A DNA stretch of 64,000 nucleotides, from assembly GCF_023101085.1 (NCBI RefSeq), contig NZ_CP064703.1, positions 4,898,001 through 4,962,000 on the forward strand. Direction: 5' to 3'. The number at the start of each line of letters is the position of its first letter. Position 1 is the stretch's first letter. This stretch comes from Bradyrhizobium sp. 170 (GTDB taxonomy: Bacteria; Pseudomonadota; Alphaproteobacteria; Rhizobiales; Xanthobacteraceae). Below, piece after piece: positions 8,263 through 16,584 of the stretch. The notes below the pieces were generated by a model that saw nothing but the letters and a program-made list of their open reading frames with translations, searched no databases and was not told the origin of the DNA. A program made the translations under genes and the position numbers.

Positions 8263-8448
8263 CTAGCTCTGGTGCGGTCCCCGCATCATCTTCATGGCGT
8301 CCTCGATATGACGCCACTCCCTGGCTTCCTCGGCATCGCCCTTGCTCTCGCAAGCCAGCGCATTGTGTGCGGCTTGCGCGATCGCGGTGAGGCCGTGCTT
8401 CTCCATCATCTGGCGCGCAATCGTGTGGATCTGCATTTCCGACATCAT
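8263..8448 (-). CDS. small helical protein with stress promoter
   Basis: 61 residues from ATG 8448, with GGGAG six bases upstream; the longer open frame upstream overlaps promoter DNA and is unlikely. Sequence is Met/Ala/Glu-rich and helical (ARQMMEKHGLTAIAQAAHNA). An exact EcfG promoter lies about 60 bp upstream. Cytosolic, function unknown; probably a member of the uncharacterised small stress proteins of this region. Confidence 0.6.
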   Translation of the reverse strand: MMSEMQIHTIARQMMEKHGLTAIAQAAHNALACESKGDAEEAREWRHIEDAMKMMRGPHQS

Positions 8449-8510
8449 GTCGCTCTCCCAGGGTTCCACCAGTCCACGCCGCATTTCGCTTCGTCGCGGC
8501 TTGCTCGTGA

Positions 8511-8536
8511 AACGGCCGAACCGAAAGTCTCGTTCC
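8511..8536 (-). promoter_or_regulatory. EcfG promoter
   Basis: Minus strand: GGAAC, 17 nt, CGTT, exact consensus. The predicted transcript starts near 8503 and reaches the ATG at 8448 after about 55 nt. Confidence 0.75.
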
Positions 8537-8687
8537 TCCCGCTGCGACAGATAATTTTCGGACGAGTTCAGGGATCGTGCGGTTCCACCTGCGGTCCCCG
8601 TAATATCCCGTCCGCAATCTCCCCGAATATCAAGTCGGTCTTTCGACTGGTATTTTTCAGCGTGAATCGCAATCGCGGGAGTCGGAC

Positions 8688-8921
8688 ATGGCAAGAGTCT
8701 ATTTCCACTACTCCAATTCCGAGGGCGTATGCATCGACCGGCGCGGCACCGCCGTCGGAAACCTGGCCGAAGTGCGCGATCACGCCGCCCGCGTCGTGCA
8801 GTCGCTGATTACGGCGCAGGGTCCGGAAGACTGGCGCGACTGGACGCTGCATGTCAGCGACGATCTCAACGACGAAATCTTCGAGCTGCCGTTTTCCTCC
8901 ATGCTCGGCAAGCTGCATTGA
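8688..8921 (+). CDS. DUF6894-type small protein, copy 2
   Basis: 77 residues, same length as copy 1 with about 61% identity; EDWRDW and HVSDD are unchanged while the N-terminal third and the last ten residues differ. GGGAG precedes ATG 8688. The upstream regions of the two copies are unlike each other, so the copies are probably under different control. See copy 1 for family remarks. Confidence 0.7.
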   Translation: MARVYFHYSNSEGVCIDRRGTAVGNLAEVRDHAARVVQSLITAQGPEDWRDWTLHVSDDLNDEIFELPFSSMLGKLH

Positions 8922-8931
8922 GAGGTCCGCC

Positions 8932-9087
8932 ATGTTGGCCACGCAACCGCTTCTCCGACGCCTGGCAGAAATCGCGATCCGTTGGCACAGGCTGATCGAT
9001 CTTGCCCGCAACCCCTACCGCCCCGAGCTGCACTACATGCGCGGCCCCGGCCCGAAATGGCACGCGAAGCATCAGGGCATTCAGTAG
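8932..9087 (+). CDS. small basic protein, partner of DUF6894 copy 2
   Basis: 51 residues from ATG 8932, ten bases after the DUF6894 stop and after GAGAGG. It keeps LLRRL near the N-terminus and PYRPE..HYMRGPGPKW of the copy-1 partner. The open frame continues upstream inside the DUF6894 gene, but conservation with the 60-residue partner starts at this Met. Function unknown. Confidence 0.6.
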   Translation: MLATQPLLRRLAEIAIRWHRLIDLARNPYRPELHYMRGPGPKWHAKHQGIQ

Positions 9088-9106
9088 CCCTGTAGCCCGC
9101 GCTCCC

Positions 9107-9187
9107 GTAGGATGGGTAGAGCGAAGCGAAACCCATCACTCGCGGTCCACAAGCACGATGGGTATCGCTTCGCTCCACCCATCCTAC
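9107..9187. repeat. REP-like inverted repeat, GTAGGATGGGT family
   Basis: Arms 9107-9136 and 9158-9187 are imperfect inverted copies (GTAGGATGGGTAGAGCGAAG against its complement). It separates convergent genes and overlaps the last codons of the SDR gene, so may terminate both transcripts. Confidence 0.8.
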
Positions 9188-9972
9188 AGATCTCCCAACT
9201 CCGGCGGCTCGAACCAGTTCGTCAGCGACAGGCCGCCGTCGATCACGATCGCGGCGCCCGTGACGTAGGCCGATATCCGGTTCGACAGCACCGCCAGCGC
9301 CAGCGGCGCAAGATCGCCGGCCTGCCCGAGCCGGCCGAGCGGAATGTGTCTTGCGAGCGCGGGATCGGCGACGAAGCCGCCGGCTGCGATCGCGCCGGGC
9401 ACCAGTGCATTGACGCGGATGCCGAAGCGGCCAAACGTCTTGGCCAATTCCTTCACCAGCATCGAAAGCCCCGCCTTCGACGTCGAGTAGTGCGGCAGGT
9501 TGCGCGGCGTGCCGGCATGCAGCGAGGTCAGCAGCAGGAACGAGCCGGACTGTTTGTCGGCGATCAGCTTTCGCGCCAGTTCGCGCGAGAGATGGAATCC
9601 GGCTTCAAGATTCACCGCATGCATCTGCGCCCAGGTCTCGGTGCTGACGCCAAGCGCATGATCGGCTTCGCGCCGCGGCGGCGAGGCGCTGTGCACAAAA
9701 TGCGTCACGCGTCCCAGGGCGGCGGCAGCGTCCGCCAGCAGCGCATCGCGCGCCGCGGCATCGGCGAGATCGCCGACCCAGGGCACCGCCAGTTCCGGCC
9801 GGGCCGAGGCCTTGATGGCCGCCGTCACCGTGTCCCGGTTCACGTCGGCAAACACCGTGCGCACACCCTCGCCGATCAGGGCTTGCGCGATCGCGCGGCC
9901 GATCCCGTTGCCCGCGCCGGTGACGAGCGCCGCCTCGCGCGTGGCATCGAATGGCGTACTCAGCAGGCTCAT
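9184..9972 (-). CDS. SDR-family oxidoreductase
   Basis: 262 residues from ATG 9972, which has GGGAG eight bases upstream. Classical short-chain dehydrogenase features: VTGAGNGIGRAIA (cofactor loop), VHSASPP in place of NNAG, a Ser in LLLTSLHAG, and YSTSK with the catalytic Tyr and Lys. The C-terminal VTGAAIVIDGGLSLT is typical of the family. Cytosolic NAD(P)H-dependent alcohol or ketone oxidoreductase; substrate unknown. Monocistronic. Confidence 0.85.
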   Translation of the reverse strand: MSLLSTPFDATREAALVTGAGNGIGRAIAQALIGEGVRTVFADVNRDTVTAAIKASARPELAVPWVGDLADAAARDALLADAAAALGRVTHFVHSASPPRREADHALGVSTETWAQMHAVNLEAGFHLSRELARKLIADKQSGSFLLLTSLHAGTPRNLPHYSTSKAGLSMLVKELAKTFGRFGIRVNALVPGAIAAGGFVADPALARHIPLGRLGQAGDLAPLALAVLSNRISAYVTGAAIVIDGGLSLTNWFEPPELGDL

Positions 9973-10147
9973 GTTCGCGTCTCCCATCGAAACAAATTTC
10001 AATACGCTCGCTCTTGCACCCCTACTCACCGCATGGCTGGCAGCATCTTGCGCTGTATCAATCGGCGCACCATCTGCACCGCTAGGTTGCTTCCACCTTG
10101 CTGGAAACCGTCCTAGTCTCCACTCTGTAACCGGTGGGCTCACCACC

Positions 10148-10570
10148 ATGCAAACCCGCGTTCGAAAAGTCGCCCACGTTCTGGAACGCCTTGGGCTTGC
10201 CATGGCAGGCGCGGCGAGCGGGTTGTTTGTGGCGGCGCTGGTGGGAACGAGCCATTCCGCACTCACCAATCAGGCCTTCCTGCTCCTGATGATGATCGGC
10301 GGCGCCGTCGGCTTTTATCTCGGCATCGACACGCCGCCCCACCCCCTCACCGCATCGAAGGATGGCGCCTGGGTTGGCAAAATCGACACGCCGGAACTGC
10401 TCAGCGCGATCGGCACCTTCCTCGCGGCGTTCTCGGCGTTCGCCTGCGTCGGCGTGATCGTGCTGCGCCACGATCCGCATTTGGTATGGATATCGATGAT
10501 CATGGCCGGATGGGTGGTCGGCGTCTCCATGCAGATCATCGCCGGCACGATCGCCCGCCTGCGCCGCTAG
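10148..10570 (+). CDS. membrane protein of unknown function
   Basis: 140 residues with four likely membrane helices (near residues 13-35, 40-57, 78-100 and 105-128). The N-terminal segment is basic, placing it inside. No conserved polar motif in the helices. The upstream open frame overlaps the divergent SDR gene and is ignored. A repeat element follows directly. Family not recognised. Confidence 0.6.
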   Translation: MQTRVRKVAHVLERLGLAMAGAASGLFVAALVGTSHSALTNQAFLLLMMIGGAVGFYLGIDTPPHPLTASKDGAWVGKIDTPELLSAIGTFLAAFSAFACVGVIVLRHDPHLVWISMIMAGWVVGVSMQIIAGTIARLRR

Positions 10571-10618
10571 AGCATGATCCGGAAAAGTGGGTACCGGTTT
10601 TCCGAAGAGATCATGCTC
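10570..10618. repeat. AGCATGATCCGGAAAAGTGG palindromic element
   Basis: GAGCATGATC pairs with GATCATGCTC and CGGAAAA with TTTTCCG. The same element, with inserts, occurs at 15269-15344 and inverted at 47848-47913. I recall it as a frequent intergenic repeat of Bradyrhizobium. Confidence 0.85.
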
Positions 10619-10695
10619 AAATCAAAGAGATAGAGCGGGATGACGATTCGAAGAAAAGTCATCACGCTCGGCAGCAAGTAGCCCTGCATTCGCCG

Positions 10696-10935
10696 TCAGC
10701 TATCGTCCTCAAGTGTCAGCACCAGACCGGTCAGCGCCGCGCCGATGCCAAACATCAGGCCGTAGGTCGTGACCAGCATCACCGTGGTCTGAACAGGTGC
10801 ACTGCTTTTGGCAACCAGGTCCCTGACGTGAAAAGCATCGATCAGGCCGAGCAACAGCACCAGCGACAGCCCAAGCGTCACGCCCATCAGGAAATGGGTA
10901 AGCACGGCATTGAAGAGTGACTTTTCCGGACGCAT
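10696..10935 (-). CDS. small two-helix membrane protein with stress promoter
   Basis: 79 residues from ATG 10935; a TTG 11 codons earlier extends the frame but lies too close to the promoter. Two membrane helices (about residues 9-30 and 48-72) flank a short loop. The C-terminus is acidic (LEDDS). An exact EcfG promoter starts 32 bp upstream. Unknown function. Confidence 0.6.
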   Translation of the reverse strand: MRPEKSLFNAVLTHFLMGVTLGLSLVLLLGLIDAFHVRDLVAKSSAPVQTTVMLVTTYGLMFGIGAALTGLVLTLEDDS

Positions 10936-10966
10936 GGACGCCCTGCCTTCGGCATGATGCCAAGCC

Positions 10967-10991
10967 AACGCACGGCGAGGGAACTGGTTCC
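10967..10991 (-). promoter_or_regulatory. EcfG promoter
   Basis: Minus strand: GGAAC, 16 nt, CGTT, exact consensus with the shorter allowed spacer; leader of about 25 nt before ATG 10935. Confidence 0.75.
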
Positions 10992-11153
10992 ATCGAGAGA
11001 CAGAATTCGTCCCTGCTGCGGGGCATCAGCGGCCCCGGCCGTTTGCAAAGCGTTAAGCAAACGCTGGCAACACTCCCCGGCATTTCCAAAAATTTTCCAC
11101 AATCCTCTTTAGGAAGAAGAAGGCATTTCGCTTTCGAGAATGGAGAATTTCCC

Positions 11154-11408
11154 ATGCGGTTAGGACAAGCGATCTTCTTCGGTTCGGCGGCCGCCCTCCT
11201 TACGCTGGCAGCGCCGACGCTCGCCAGAAATTCCAGCGCGCATTCGCATACGGCGAAAGCAACCGAGGCGCCTGCGGCCTCCTCCTGCCAGGCCTACCAG
11301 CAGGCGGCCGACGGTTCGTGGGCGCAACTGCCCTGTCGGGAGACGGGCGCCAAGGCGCCGGCCCAGCCCCGCTCCGCCGCAAAGGGCGCGACCGAAGAAA
11401 CGCAGTGA
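11154..11408 (+). CDS. small exported protein
   Basis: 84 residues; GGAGA sits 7 nt before the ATG. Signal peptide GQAIFFGSAAALLTLAAPTLA, then a short mature part with two cysteines (SSCQAYQQ and QLPCRE) that could form one disulfide, ending in a basic Pro/Ala tail. Periplasmic or secreted. Function unknown. Confidence 0.6.
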   Translation: MRLGQAIFFGSAAALLTLAAPTLARNSSAHSHTAKATEAPAASSCQAYQQAADGSWAQLPCRETGAKAPAQPRSAAKGATEETQ

Positions 11409-11410
11409 CA

Positions 11411-11510
11411 CAGTCCGTAGGGCGGGCAAAGGAGCGTTAGCGACGTGCCCACCATCAAGCATTCCGCTCATGATGGTGGGCACGCTTCGCTTTGCCAACC
11501 CTACGGACTG
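11411..11510. repeat. REP-like inverted repeat, GGGCAAAGGAGCG family
   Basis: Outer arms CAGTCCGTAGGG and its complement, inner arms around CGTGCCCACCAT/ATGGTGGGCACG. It begins 3 bp past the stop at 11408. Related to 43598-43689. Confidence 0.85.
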
Positions 11511-11639
11511 CGAACTGATTTGCTTCGCACGCAAGCGCAATCTTGATGCACAACTGCGACAGATCAACACGACGGGCAAATCACCAAAAGTCTGTCGAGT
11601 CCCTTTTGCAAAAATATTCCGCTTCCGCCGCAGGCCAAA

Positions 11640-12257
11640 TCAGCCGCATAACTCCGCCCGTCTCACCCGATTGAGGGGCGTTGGCCATCGTCACGAACGT
11701 GCGGTGAGATGCGATGGACGCGAGAGCTGCGACTGACGTGTGTGGCTCGAGCGTACGGCGAAGTCGTGTGGTCCTGACGCCGCGGTGCTGGCGTCAAGTT
11801 CTTTGAGAAGCAAGCTTCTTGAGGAGCGACGGTGGCAAAAGAGCCGTTCACCGGGGAGAGCTCGCTATAAGCCGTAAAGCCATTGCGCAGGGAAGGCCGG
11901 AGTGTTCCCGCTGCCCTGTATGCTCGTGTGCAGTTTTGTTTGCGCAAATCGCACGCGAGACCGCGGGTGCAGCAAGCACCCGGTCTTCCCTGCGCCCTCT
12001 AAACTCTGGAGGGACACAAGAAGATGCAAACCTCGGGCACAACGTGCCGCGAGATAGCGGACGCACGTTCGGTGTCATCGTCCGCCTTGTGCGCAATTGC
12101 GCACTGGGGCGGACGATCCAGTATTCAGAGACAGCAGTGATTGAATCGAGAAGCCGCAGCGTACTGGATGCCCCGCCTTCGCGGGGCATGACGGTCGTGT
12201 GGCGCTTCAATAATTCATCGTCATTGCGAGCCAACGGGTTGGCTCGCAATGACGATG
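11640..12257. repeat. non-coding dispersed repeat region
   Basis: About 600 bp without a credible gene. It contains stretches I recognise from many Bradyrhizobium intergenic regions (around GTGCAGCAAGCACCCGG at 11968 and GCGCAATTGCGCACTGG at 12090). It ends with two strong hairpins: TGCCCCGC/GCGGGGCA (12169-12188), and a perfect 19-bp stem at 12216-12234 / 12239-12257. The open frames here are most likely accidental. Recognition is from memory, not a search. Confidence 0.55.
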
Positions 12258-12271
12258 AGGATCGCCTCTGC

Positions 12272-13021
12272 CTACGCGGCGGTCCTGCCCAGCCAATCAT
12301 CAAAACGCGTCGGCATGATCCGCGCGCCGTCGTCCGGCACCAGCGTGCGCAACGCGAGCGGCGCGCCGAAATACGGCACGTCGGCCCCCGCCACGATCCG
12401 GCTGGTGTCGCCCTGCTTGCGGAGCCAGCGGCCGACGAAGTCCGCAAGCGGCGCCGCTTCGGGACCTGCGACCTCGCGTATGCCATTGGCGGGCTCGCCG
12501 AGGGTCACGTCGGCGAGAGCAGCGGCGACATCGTCGGAAAGCAACGGCTGCATCAACTGGCTGGAAACATGAACCGCGCCATCCCTCCGCCCGGAATCCG
12601 CGATCCCGCCAACGAATTCGAAGAACTGGGTGGCGCGCAGGATCGTATAAGCCAGGCCGGAATTCGCGATCAGCCGCTCCTGTGCCAGCTTGGCACGGAA
12701 ATAGCCGCTGCTCTCGAGCCGGTCGGTGCCGACGATCGACAGCGCGACGCAATGCCGTACACCGGCCTGCTTCGCAGCCGCGATCAGGTTGCGCGTCCCC
12801 GTCTCGAAGAAGTTCAGCACCGCCTTGTCCTCGAACGAGGGCGAATTCGACACGTCGACGACGATGTCGGCGCCCGCAAGCGCTCCTTGCAGGCCCTCCC
12901 CGGTCACGGCGTTGACGCCCCTGCTCGGCGACGCCTGCAGCACCTCATGGCCGCGCGACCGGAGCAACGGGGCCAATTTCGAGCCGATAAGGCCCGTGCC
13001 GCCGATGATAACGATCTTCAT
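12272..13021 (-). CDS. NAD(P)H-binding atypical SDR (NmrA/YwnB-like)
   Basis: 249 residues from ATG 13021 with AGGAG seven bases upstream. KIVIIGGTGLIGSKLAPLLR is the GxxGxxG nucleotide loop of atypical short-chain dehydrogenases, and the following ADIVVDVSNSPSFEDKA and YFRAKLAQERLI segments fit NmrA-like NAD(P)H-binding proteins, where YxxxK is retained as part of YFRAKLAQE. Such proteins act as redox sensors or epimerase-like enzymes. Substrate unknown. A strong hairpin lies 15 bp past the stop. Confidence 0.8.
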   Translation of the reverse strand: MKIVIIGGTGLIGSKLAPLLRSRGHEVLQASPSRGVNAVTGEGLQGALAGADIVVDVSNSPSFEDKAVLNFFETGTRNLIAAAKQAGVRHCVALSIVGTDRLESSGYFRAKLAQERLIANSGLAYTILRATQFFEFVGGIADSGRRDGAVHVSSQLMQPLLSDDVAAALADVTLGEPANGIREVAGPEAAPLADFVGRWLRKQGDTSRIVAGADVPYFGAPLALRTLVPDDGARIMPTRFDDWLGRTAA

Positions 13022-13182
13022 TACCTCGCTCCTCTCCCTGAAGCCGCGGCAACCCCGCGCTGCATCCAAGACGCACGGCAAGGCGCCGGTGTGACAAGCC
13101 CCACTGTAAACCCCGGATTAAGTTGCACCACCTATACTGGTGGCCCGAACGCCCCGCACCAGCGCAAATGGCCTAAAATCCC

Positions 13183-15267
13183 ATGAAAATCGGCACCCTC
13201 CTCACCGCTGCCATTGTCTCGCTTTCCGCCGTCGGTGGCGGCCTCGCCGTCTATGTGGCAGTTTCAAAATATCAGACCATGGAAAAGGTCTCGGTCGCGC
13301 AGAGCCGGCTGGAGGTGGTGCGCGCAGTCGGCGACATCCCGCGCTATATGAATTCCGAGCGCGGTTTTGCCACCAACATCCTCTATGGGCCGCCTGCAGT
13401 CGATCCGGCGGTGCGGAAGGAACTCAACGAAAAACTCCGCAAGAACACCGACGGCGCGCGCGACAAGATGAATGCGATCCGCAAGAACCTGTCCGGCGGG
13501 CTCGACGATGCCGCGGCGATCGGCCCCGGCATGGACGATCTGAATCTGAAATTCAACGCATTGCGCGAGGCCATGGACAAGGCGATCGACGGCCCGGCCG
13601 AAGCGCGCAAGGACGCCGCCAGAAAAATCGTCGCCGACAATGCCGTGTTCAACGCCGCGGTCACCAAGCTGCTCGACGAGCAGGTGCGCCGCATGGCGCA
13701 GCTTGACGGCGATGCCTACCGGCAGGCTGTCTATGCCAACATCACCTGGAACCTGCGCGACGTCGGCGGTTACAACGCCAGCATCCATAAAAACCTCGTC
13801 GGCGCCAAGCGCGCCGCCACCGAAGCCGAAAAGATGGAGTTCAGCCGCTCGCAGGGCCGCGCCGATCAGATCCTGATGTCGTTGCAGGAACTGCGCGGCA
13901 ACCCGGCGACGCCGGCCAATGTGGCGGCCGCGCTGGAAAAGATGAACGAAGCCTATGTCGGCCGTTTCGGTAACGAGTTGAAGCTCGTCAAGGACGGCGC
14001 CGCTTCAGGCAAATACGAGCACGATGTCGACTTCTTCTACGCAGAATCCCAGAAGGGCCTCGGCGCCGTGGTCGATCTGCGCAACGCCTTCTACGACAAC
14101 GCCGAGCACATCCTCGGCACCAACTATTCCTCCGCGCGCTTCAGCTTCCTGCTTGCGCTCGCGGGTCTGATTACGGTTGTCACCGCCAGCGCTGCGCTGG
14201 TGGTGATGGTGCGCCGCCGCGTCTGCGGGCCGATCGTCGACCTCACCGCCACCATGTCGCGGCTGGCCAGCGGCGACGTCTCAGGTGAAATCGCCGGCGC
14301 CGAGCGCGGCGACGAGATCGGCGCGATGGCATCGGCGGTACGCGTCTTCAAGGACAGCATGGTCGAGGCGGAACGGCTCGCCGCCGAGAAGGCCGCCGAG
14401 AGCGACGGCAAGATGCGCCGCGCCCAGGTGCTCGACCAACTCACCCGCGTGTTCGAAGCCAAGGTCACCGAGCTCGTCGGCGGACTGTCGTCGGCATCGT
14501 CCATCATGGAAGACACTGCACAGTCGATGTCATCGACCGCAACCCTCACCAATCGTCAGGCGGCGATCGTCGCCGCCGCTTCCGAACAGACCTCCGCCAA
14601 CGTGCAGACGGTGGCAAGCGCCACCGAGGAACTGGCCTCTTCGATCTCGGAAATCGGCCGCCAGGTCGCGCAATCGACCGAAATCGCCGCCCGCGCGGTC
14701 GACAATGCGCGGCGCACCGGCGACAGCGCCCGCTCGCTCGCCGAGGGCGCGCAGAAGATCGGCGACGTCGTGACGCTGATCCAGAGCATTGCCGCGCAGA
14801 CCAACCTCCTGGCGCTGAACGCGACCATCGAAGCCGCGCGCGCCGGCGATGCCGGCCGCGGTTTTGCCGTCGTCGCCTCCGAAGTCAAATCGCTGGCCGG
14901 CCAGACCGCAAAGGCCACCACCGAAATCTCCGAGCAGATCGCCTCGATTCAGGCGGCGAGCGACCAGACCGTCACGGCGATTCAGAACGTCGCCAACGTG
15001 ATCGCCGAGATCGACCAGATCGGCACCGCGATTGCGGCCGCGATCGAGGAACAGGGCTCCGCGACCAAGGAAATCTCGCGCAGCGTGCAGGAAGCTGCGC
15101 GCGGCACCCAGGAGGTCAATTCCAACATCACGGGCGTGCAGAAGGCCGCCGACGATACCGGCTCGGCCGCCAATCAGGTGCTCGGCGCGGCCGAGCAATT
15201 GTCCTCGCAGTCCAAGGATCTCGCCGGACAGGTCAACCGCTTCCTCTCGGAGGTGCGTGCGGCGTAA
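13183..15267 (+). CDS. methyl-accepting chemotaxis protein
   Basis: 694 residues. Membrane helix at 5-27, a long periplasmic sensor region to about 320, second helix about 322-345, HAMP domain ([18 protein letters not shown] on) to about 400, then the signalling domain with its hairpin tip [20 protein letters not shown] and [11 protein letters not shown]. Glu/Gln-rich helices provide methylation sites. No C-terminal CheR-binding pentapeptide. It should report an unknown ligand to CheA/CheW. No chemotaxis genes nearby, so it is an orphan receptor. Confidence 0.9.
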   Translation: MKIGTLLTAAIVSLSAVGGGLAVYVAVSKYQTMEKVSVAQSRLEVVRAVGDIPRYMNSERGFATNILYGPPAVDPAVRKELNEKLRKNTDGARDKMNAIRKNLSGGLDDAAAIGPGMDDLNLKFNALREAMDKAIDGPAEARKDAARKIVADNAVFNAAVTKLLDEQVRRMAQLDGDAYRQAVYANITWNLRDVGGYNASIHKNLVGAKRAATEAEKMEFSRSQGRADQILMSLQELRGNPATPANVAAALEKMNEAYVGRFGNELKLVKDGAASGKYEHDVDFFYAESQKGLGAVVDLRNAFYDNAEHILGTNYSSARFSFLLALAGLITVVTASAALVVMVRRRVCGPIVDLTATMSRLASGDVSGEIAGAERGDEIGAMASAVRVFKDSMVEAERLAAEKAAESDGKMRRAQVLDQLTRVFEAKVTELVGGLSSASSIMEDTAQSMSSTATLTNRQAAIVAAASEQTSANVQTVASATEELASSISEIGRQVAQSTEIAARAVDNARRTGDSARSLAEGAQKIGDVVTLIQSIAAQTNLLALNATIEAARAGDAGRGFAVVASEVKSLAGQTAKATTEISEQIASIQAASDQTVTAIQNVANVIAEIDQIGTAIAAAIEEQGSATKEISRSVQEAARGTQEVNSNITGVQKAADDTGSAANQVLGAAEQLSSQSKDLAGQVNRFLSEVRAA

Positions 15268-15268
15268 A

Positions 15269-15344
15269 GAGCATGATCCGGAAAAGTGGGCACCGGTTTT
15301 CCCTCGCGACAAACGCGGAACGCGTTTGCGCGGAGATCATGCTC
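15269..15344. repeat. AGCATGATCCGGAAAAGTGG element with insert
   Basis: Same ends as the element at 10570, but the loop holds an additional CGCGACAAACGCGGAACGCG/CGCGTTTG block. It starts at the chemoreceptor stop and probably ends its transcript. Confidence 0.85.
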
Positions 15345-15361
15345 AAATCAAAATCATCCCG

Positions 15362-15585
15362 TCAGTCGGCAAACCCGACATAACGCACGAAATCACCATT
15401 CGGCTCACGGTCCGATCGCACCGCATTGGCGGGAAAGCTGTCGTCGGGATAACCCAGGGCGACGCAGGTCATGATGACCTCGTCCTCGGGGATATTGGCG
15501 ACCTCGCGCACGATGTGCTCTTGCGGGTCTGAACCAGCGTCTCGAAATCCATCCGTTGCATTCCGTCCGTCCGTTGCATTCCCAT
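15362..15585 (-). pseudogene. internally deleted nitroreductase remnant
   Basis: From ATG 15585 the frame reads MDFETLVQTRKST, the usual start of rhizobial nitroreductases. A few bases later the neighbouring frame gives EHIVREVANIPEDEVIMTCV and continues to FVRYVGFAD and a stop at 15362, the usual C-terminus. The roughly 150 residues between, which bind FMN, are missing and the ends are out of frame. The start lies 2 bp after the MBL gene stop, so the two were once an operon. The family is inferred from the two end segments. Confidence 0.7.
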
Positions 15586-15587
15586 GG

Positions 15588-16463
15588 TCAATCCCTTTTG
15601 AAACAATAATCGAAGCGGTCGCCGTCCGCCGTAATCAGCCCGACGGTGGGCGCCGGGAAATGGACAGGCAGGATCAGCGTGTCGGTGCCGGCGACGGAAG
15701 CCAAGAACTTCCGCCGCGAGATCGACGACTGTTTCGGATCCCAGTCCGGCTTCGCCGACCATTCCGGCTCACGGCACTGGATGACGTGATGCATGAGATC
15801 GCCGGCCACCACCGCGCGCTTGCCCTTTGAGAAGATGTTGACGCAGCAGTGACAGGGCGAATGCCCCGGCGTCGGTGTCAGCGTAACGGTATCGTCGAGC
15901 GCGTAATCGTCGTCAACCAGAACGGCCTGTCCGGCCTCGACGATCGGCAGGCAATTGTCGCGAAAGACCGTCCCGGGCGGGTTGGCTCCCTCAGCATTCT
16001 CCGCCTCCCACGCCGCATATTCCCGCTTATGGAATATGTACTTGGCATTGGGAAACGTCGGCACCCAGCTCCCGTCGCGCAGCGTGGTGTTCCAGCCGGT
16101 ATGGTCGATGTGCAGATGGGTGCAGAAGACGTAGTCGACCTCCTCGTAGGCGATGCCGAGCGCAAACAGCTCGTTGCGCCAGCGCTCCTTGCCGGGAAAA
16201 TCGAACGGCGGCGGGTGCCCCTTGTCCTCGCCGGTGCAGGTATCGACCAGGATGGTGTAGCGCGGCGTGCGGACCACAAACGTCTGATAGGTGATCACCA
16301 TCAGCCCCAGCGCCGTATCGAACACCTCGGGCTCCATGTCGGCCAGGTGATGCTTGAAGACGGCATCGTCATAAGCCGGGAAGAAATCCTGCGGCCGCCG
16401 CCACGGCCCCTCGCGCTCAATCACCGCGTCGATGGTGATGTCGCCGATCCTGAGCTGCTTCAT
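15588..16463 (-). CDS. MBL-fold metallo-hydrolase
   Basis: 291 residues. The zinc signature is complete: THLHIDHTG (HxHxDH), GHSPCHCC with the third His, and GDLMHH with the bridging Asp; the terminal VHFPAPTVG gives the last His. Cytosolic; the family hydrolyses lactones, thioesters or phosphodiesters, and the sequence resembles the quorum-quenching lactonase-like branch, though without proof of substrate. It is followed at once by a wrecked nitroreductase gene. Confidence 0.85.
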   Translation of the reverse strand: MKQLRIGDITIDAVIEREGPWRRPQDFFPAYDDAVFKHHLADMEPEVFDTALGLMVITYQTFVVRTPRYTILVDTCTGEDKGHPPPFDFPGKERWRNELFALGIAYEEVDYVFCTHLHIDHTGWNTTLRDGSWVPTFPNAKYIFHKREYAAWEAENAEGANPPGTVFRDNCLPIVEAGQAVLVDDDYALDDTVTLTPTPGHSPCHCCVNIFSKGKRAVVAGDLMHHVIQCREPEWSAKPDWDPKQSSISRRKFLASVAGTDTLILPVHFPAPTVGLITADGDRFDYCFKRD

Positions 16464-16584
16464 CGTCGTTCGCTCCCCGTTTTTGCGCCAGCGTAACGGG
16501 CGAGTTCAGCACCGACAAGCCGCGCGCAAGTTGTAGCGCCATGCGTTTCGGCTTTTCCTGCCCTCCGCCGCAAATCGAACAGAA

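Noticed and set aside
11663..11947. 94-codon leftward frame in the repeat region
   Set aside because: Sequence belongs to a dispersed non-coding repeat in my recollection; no ribosome site, odd composition.
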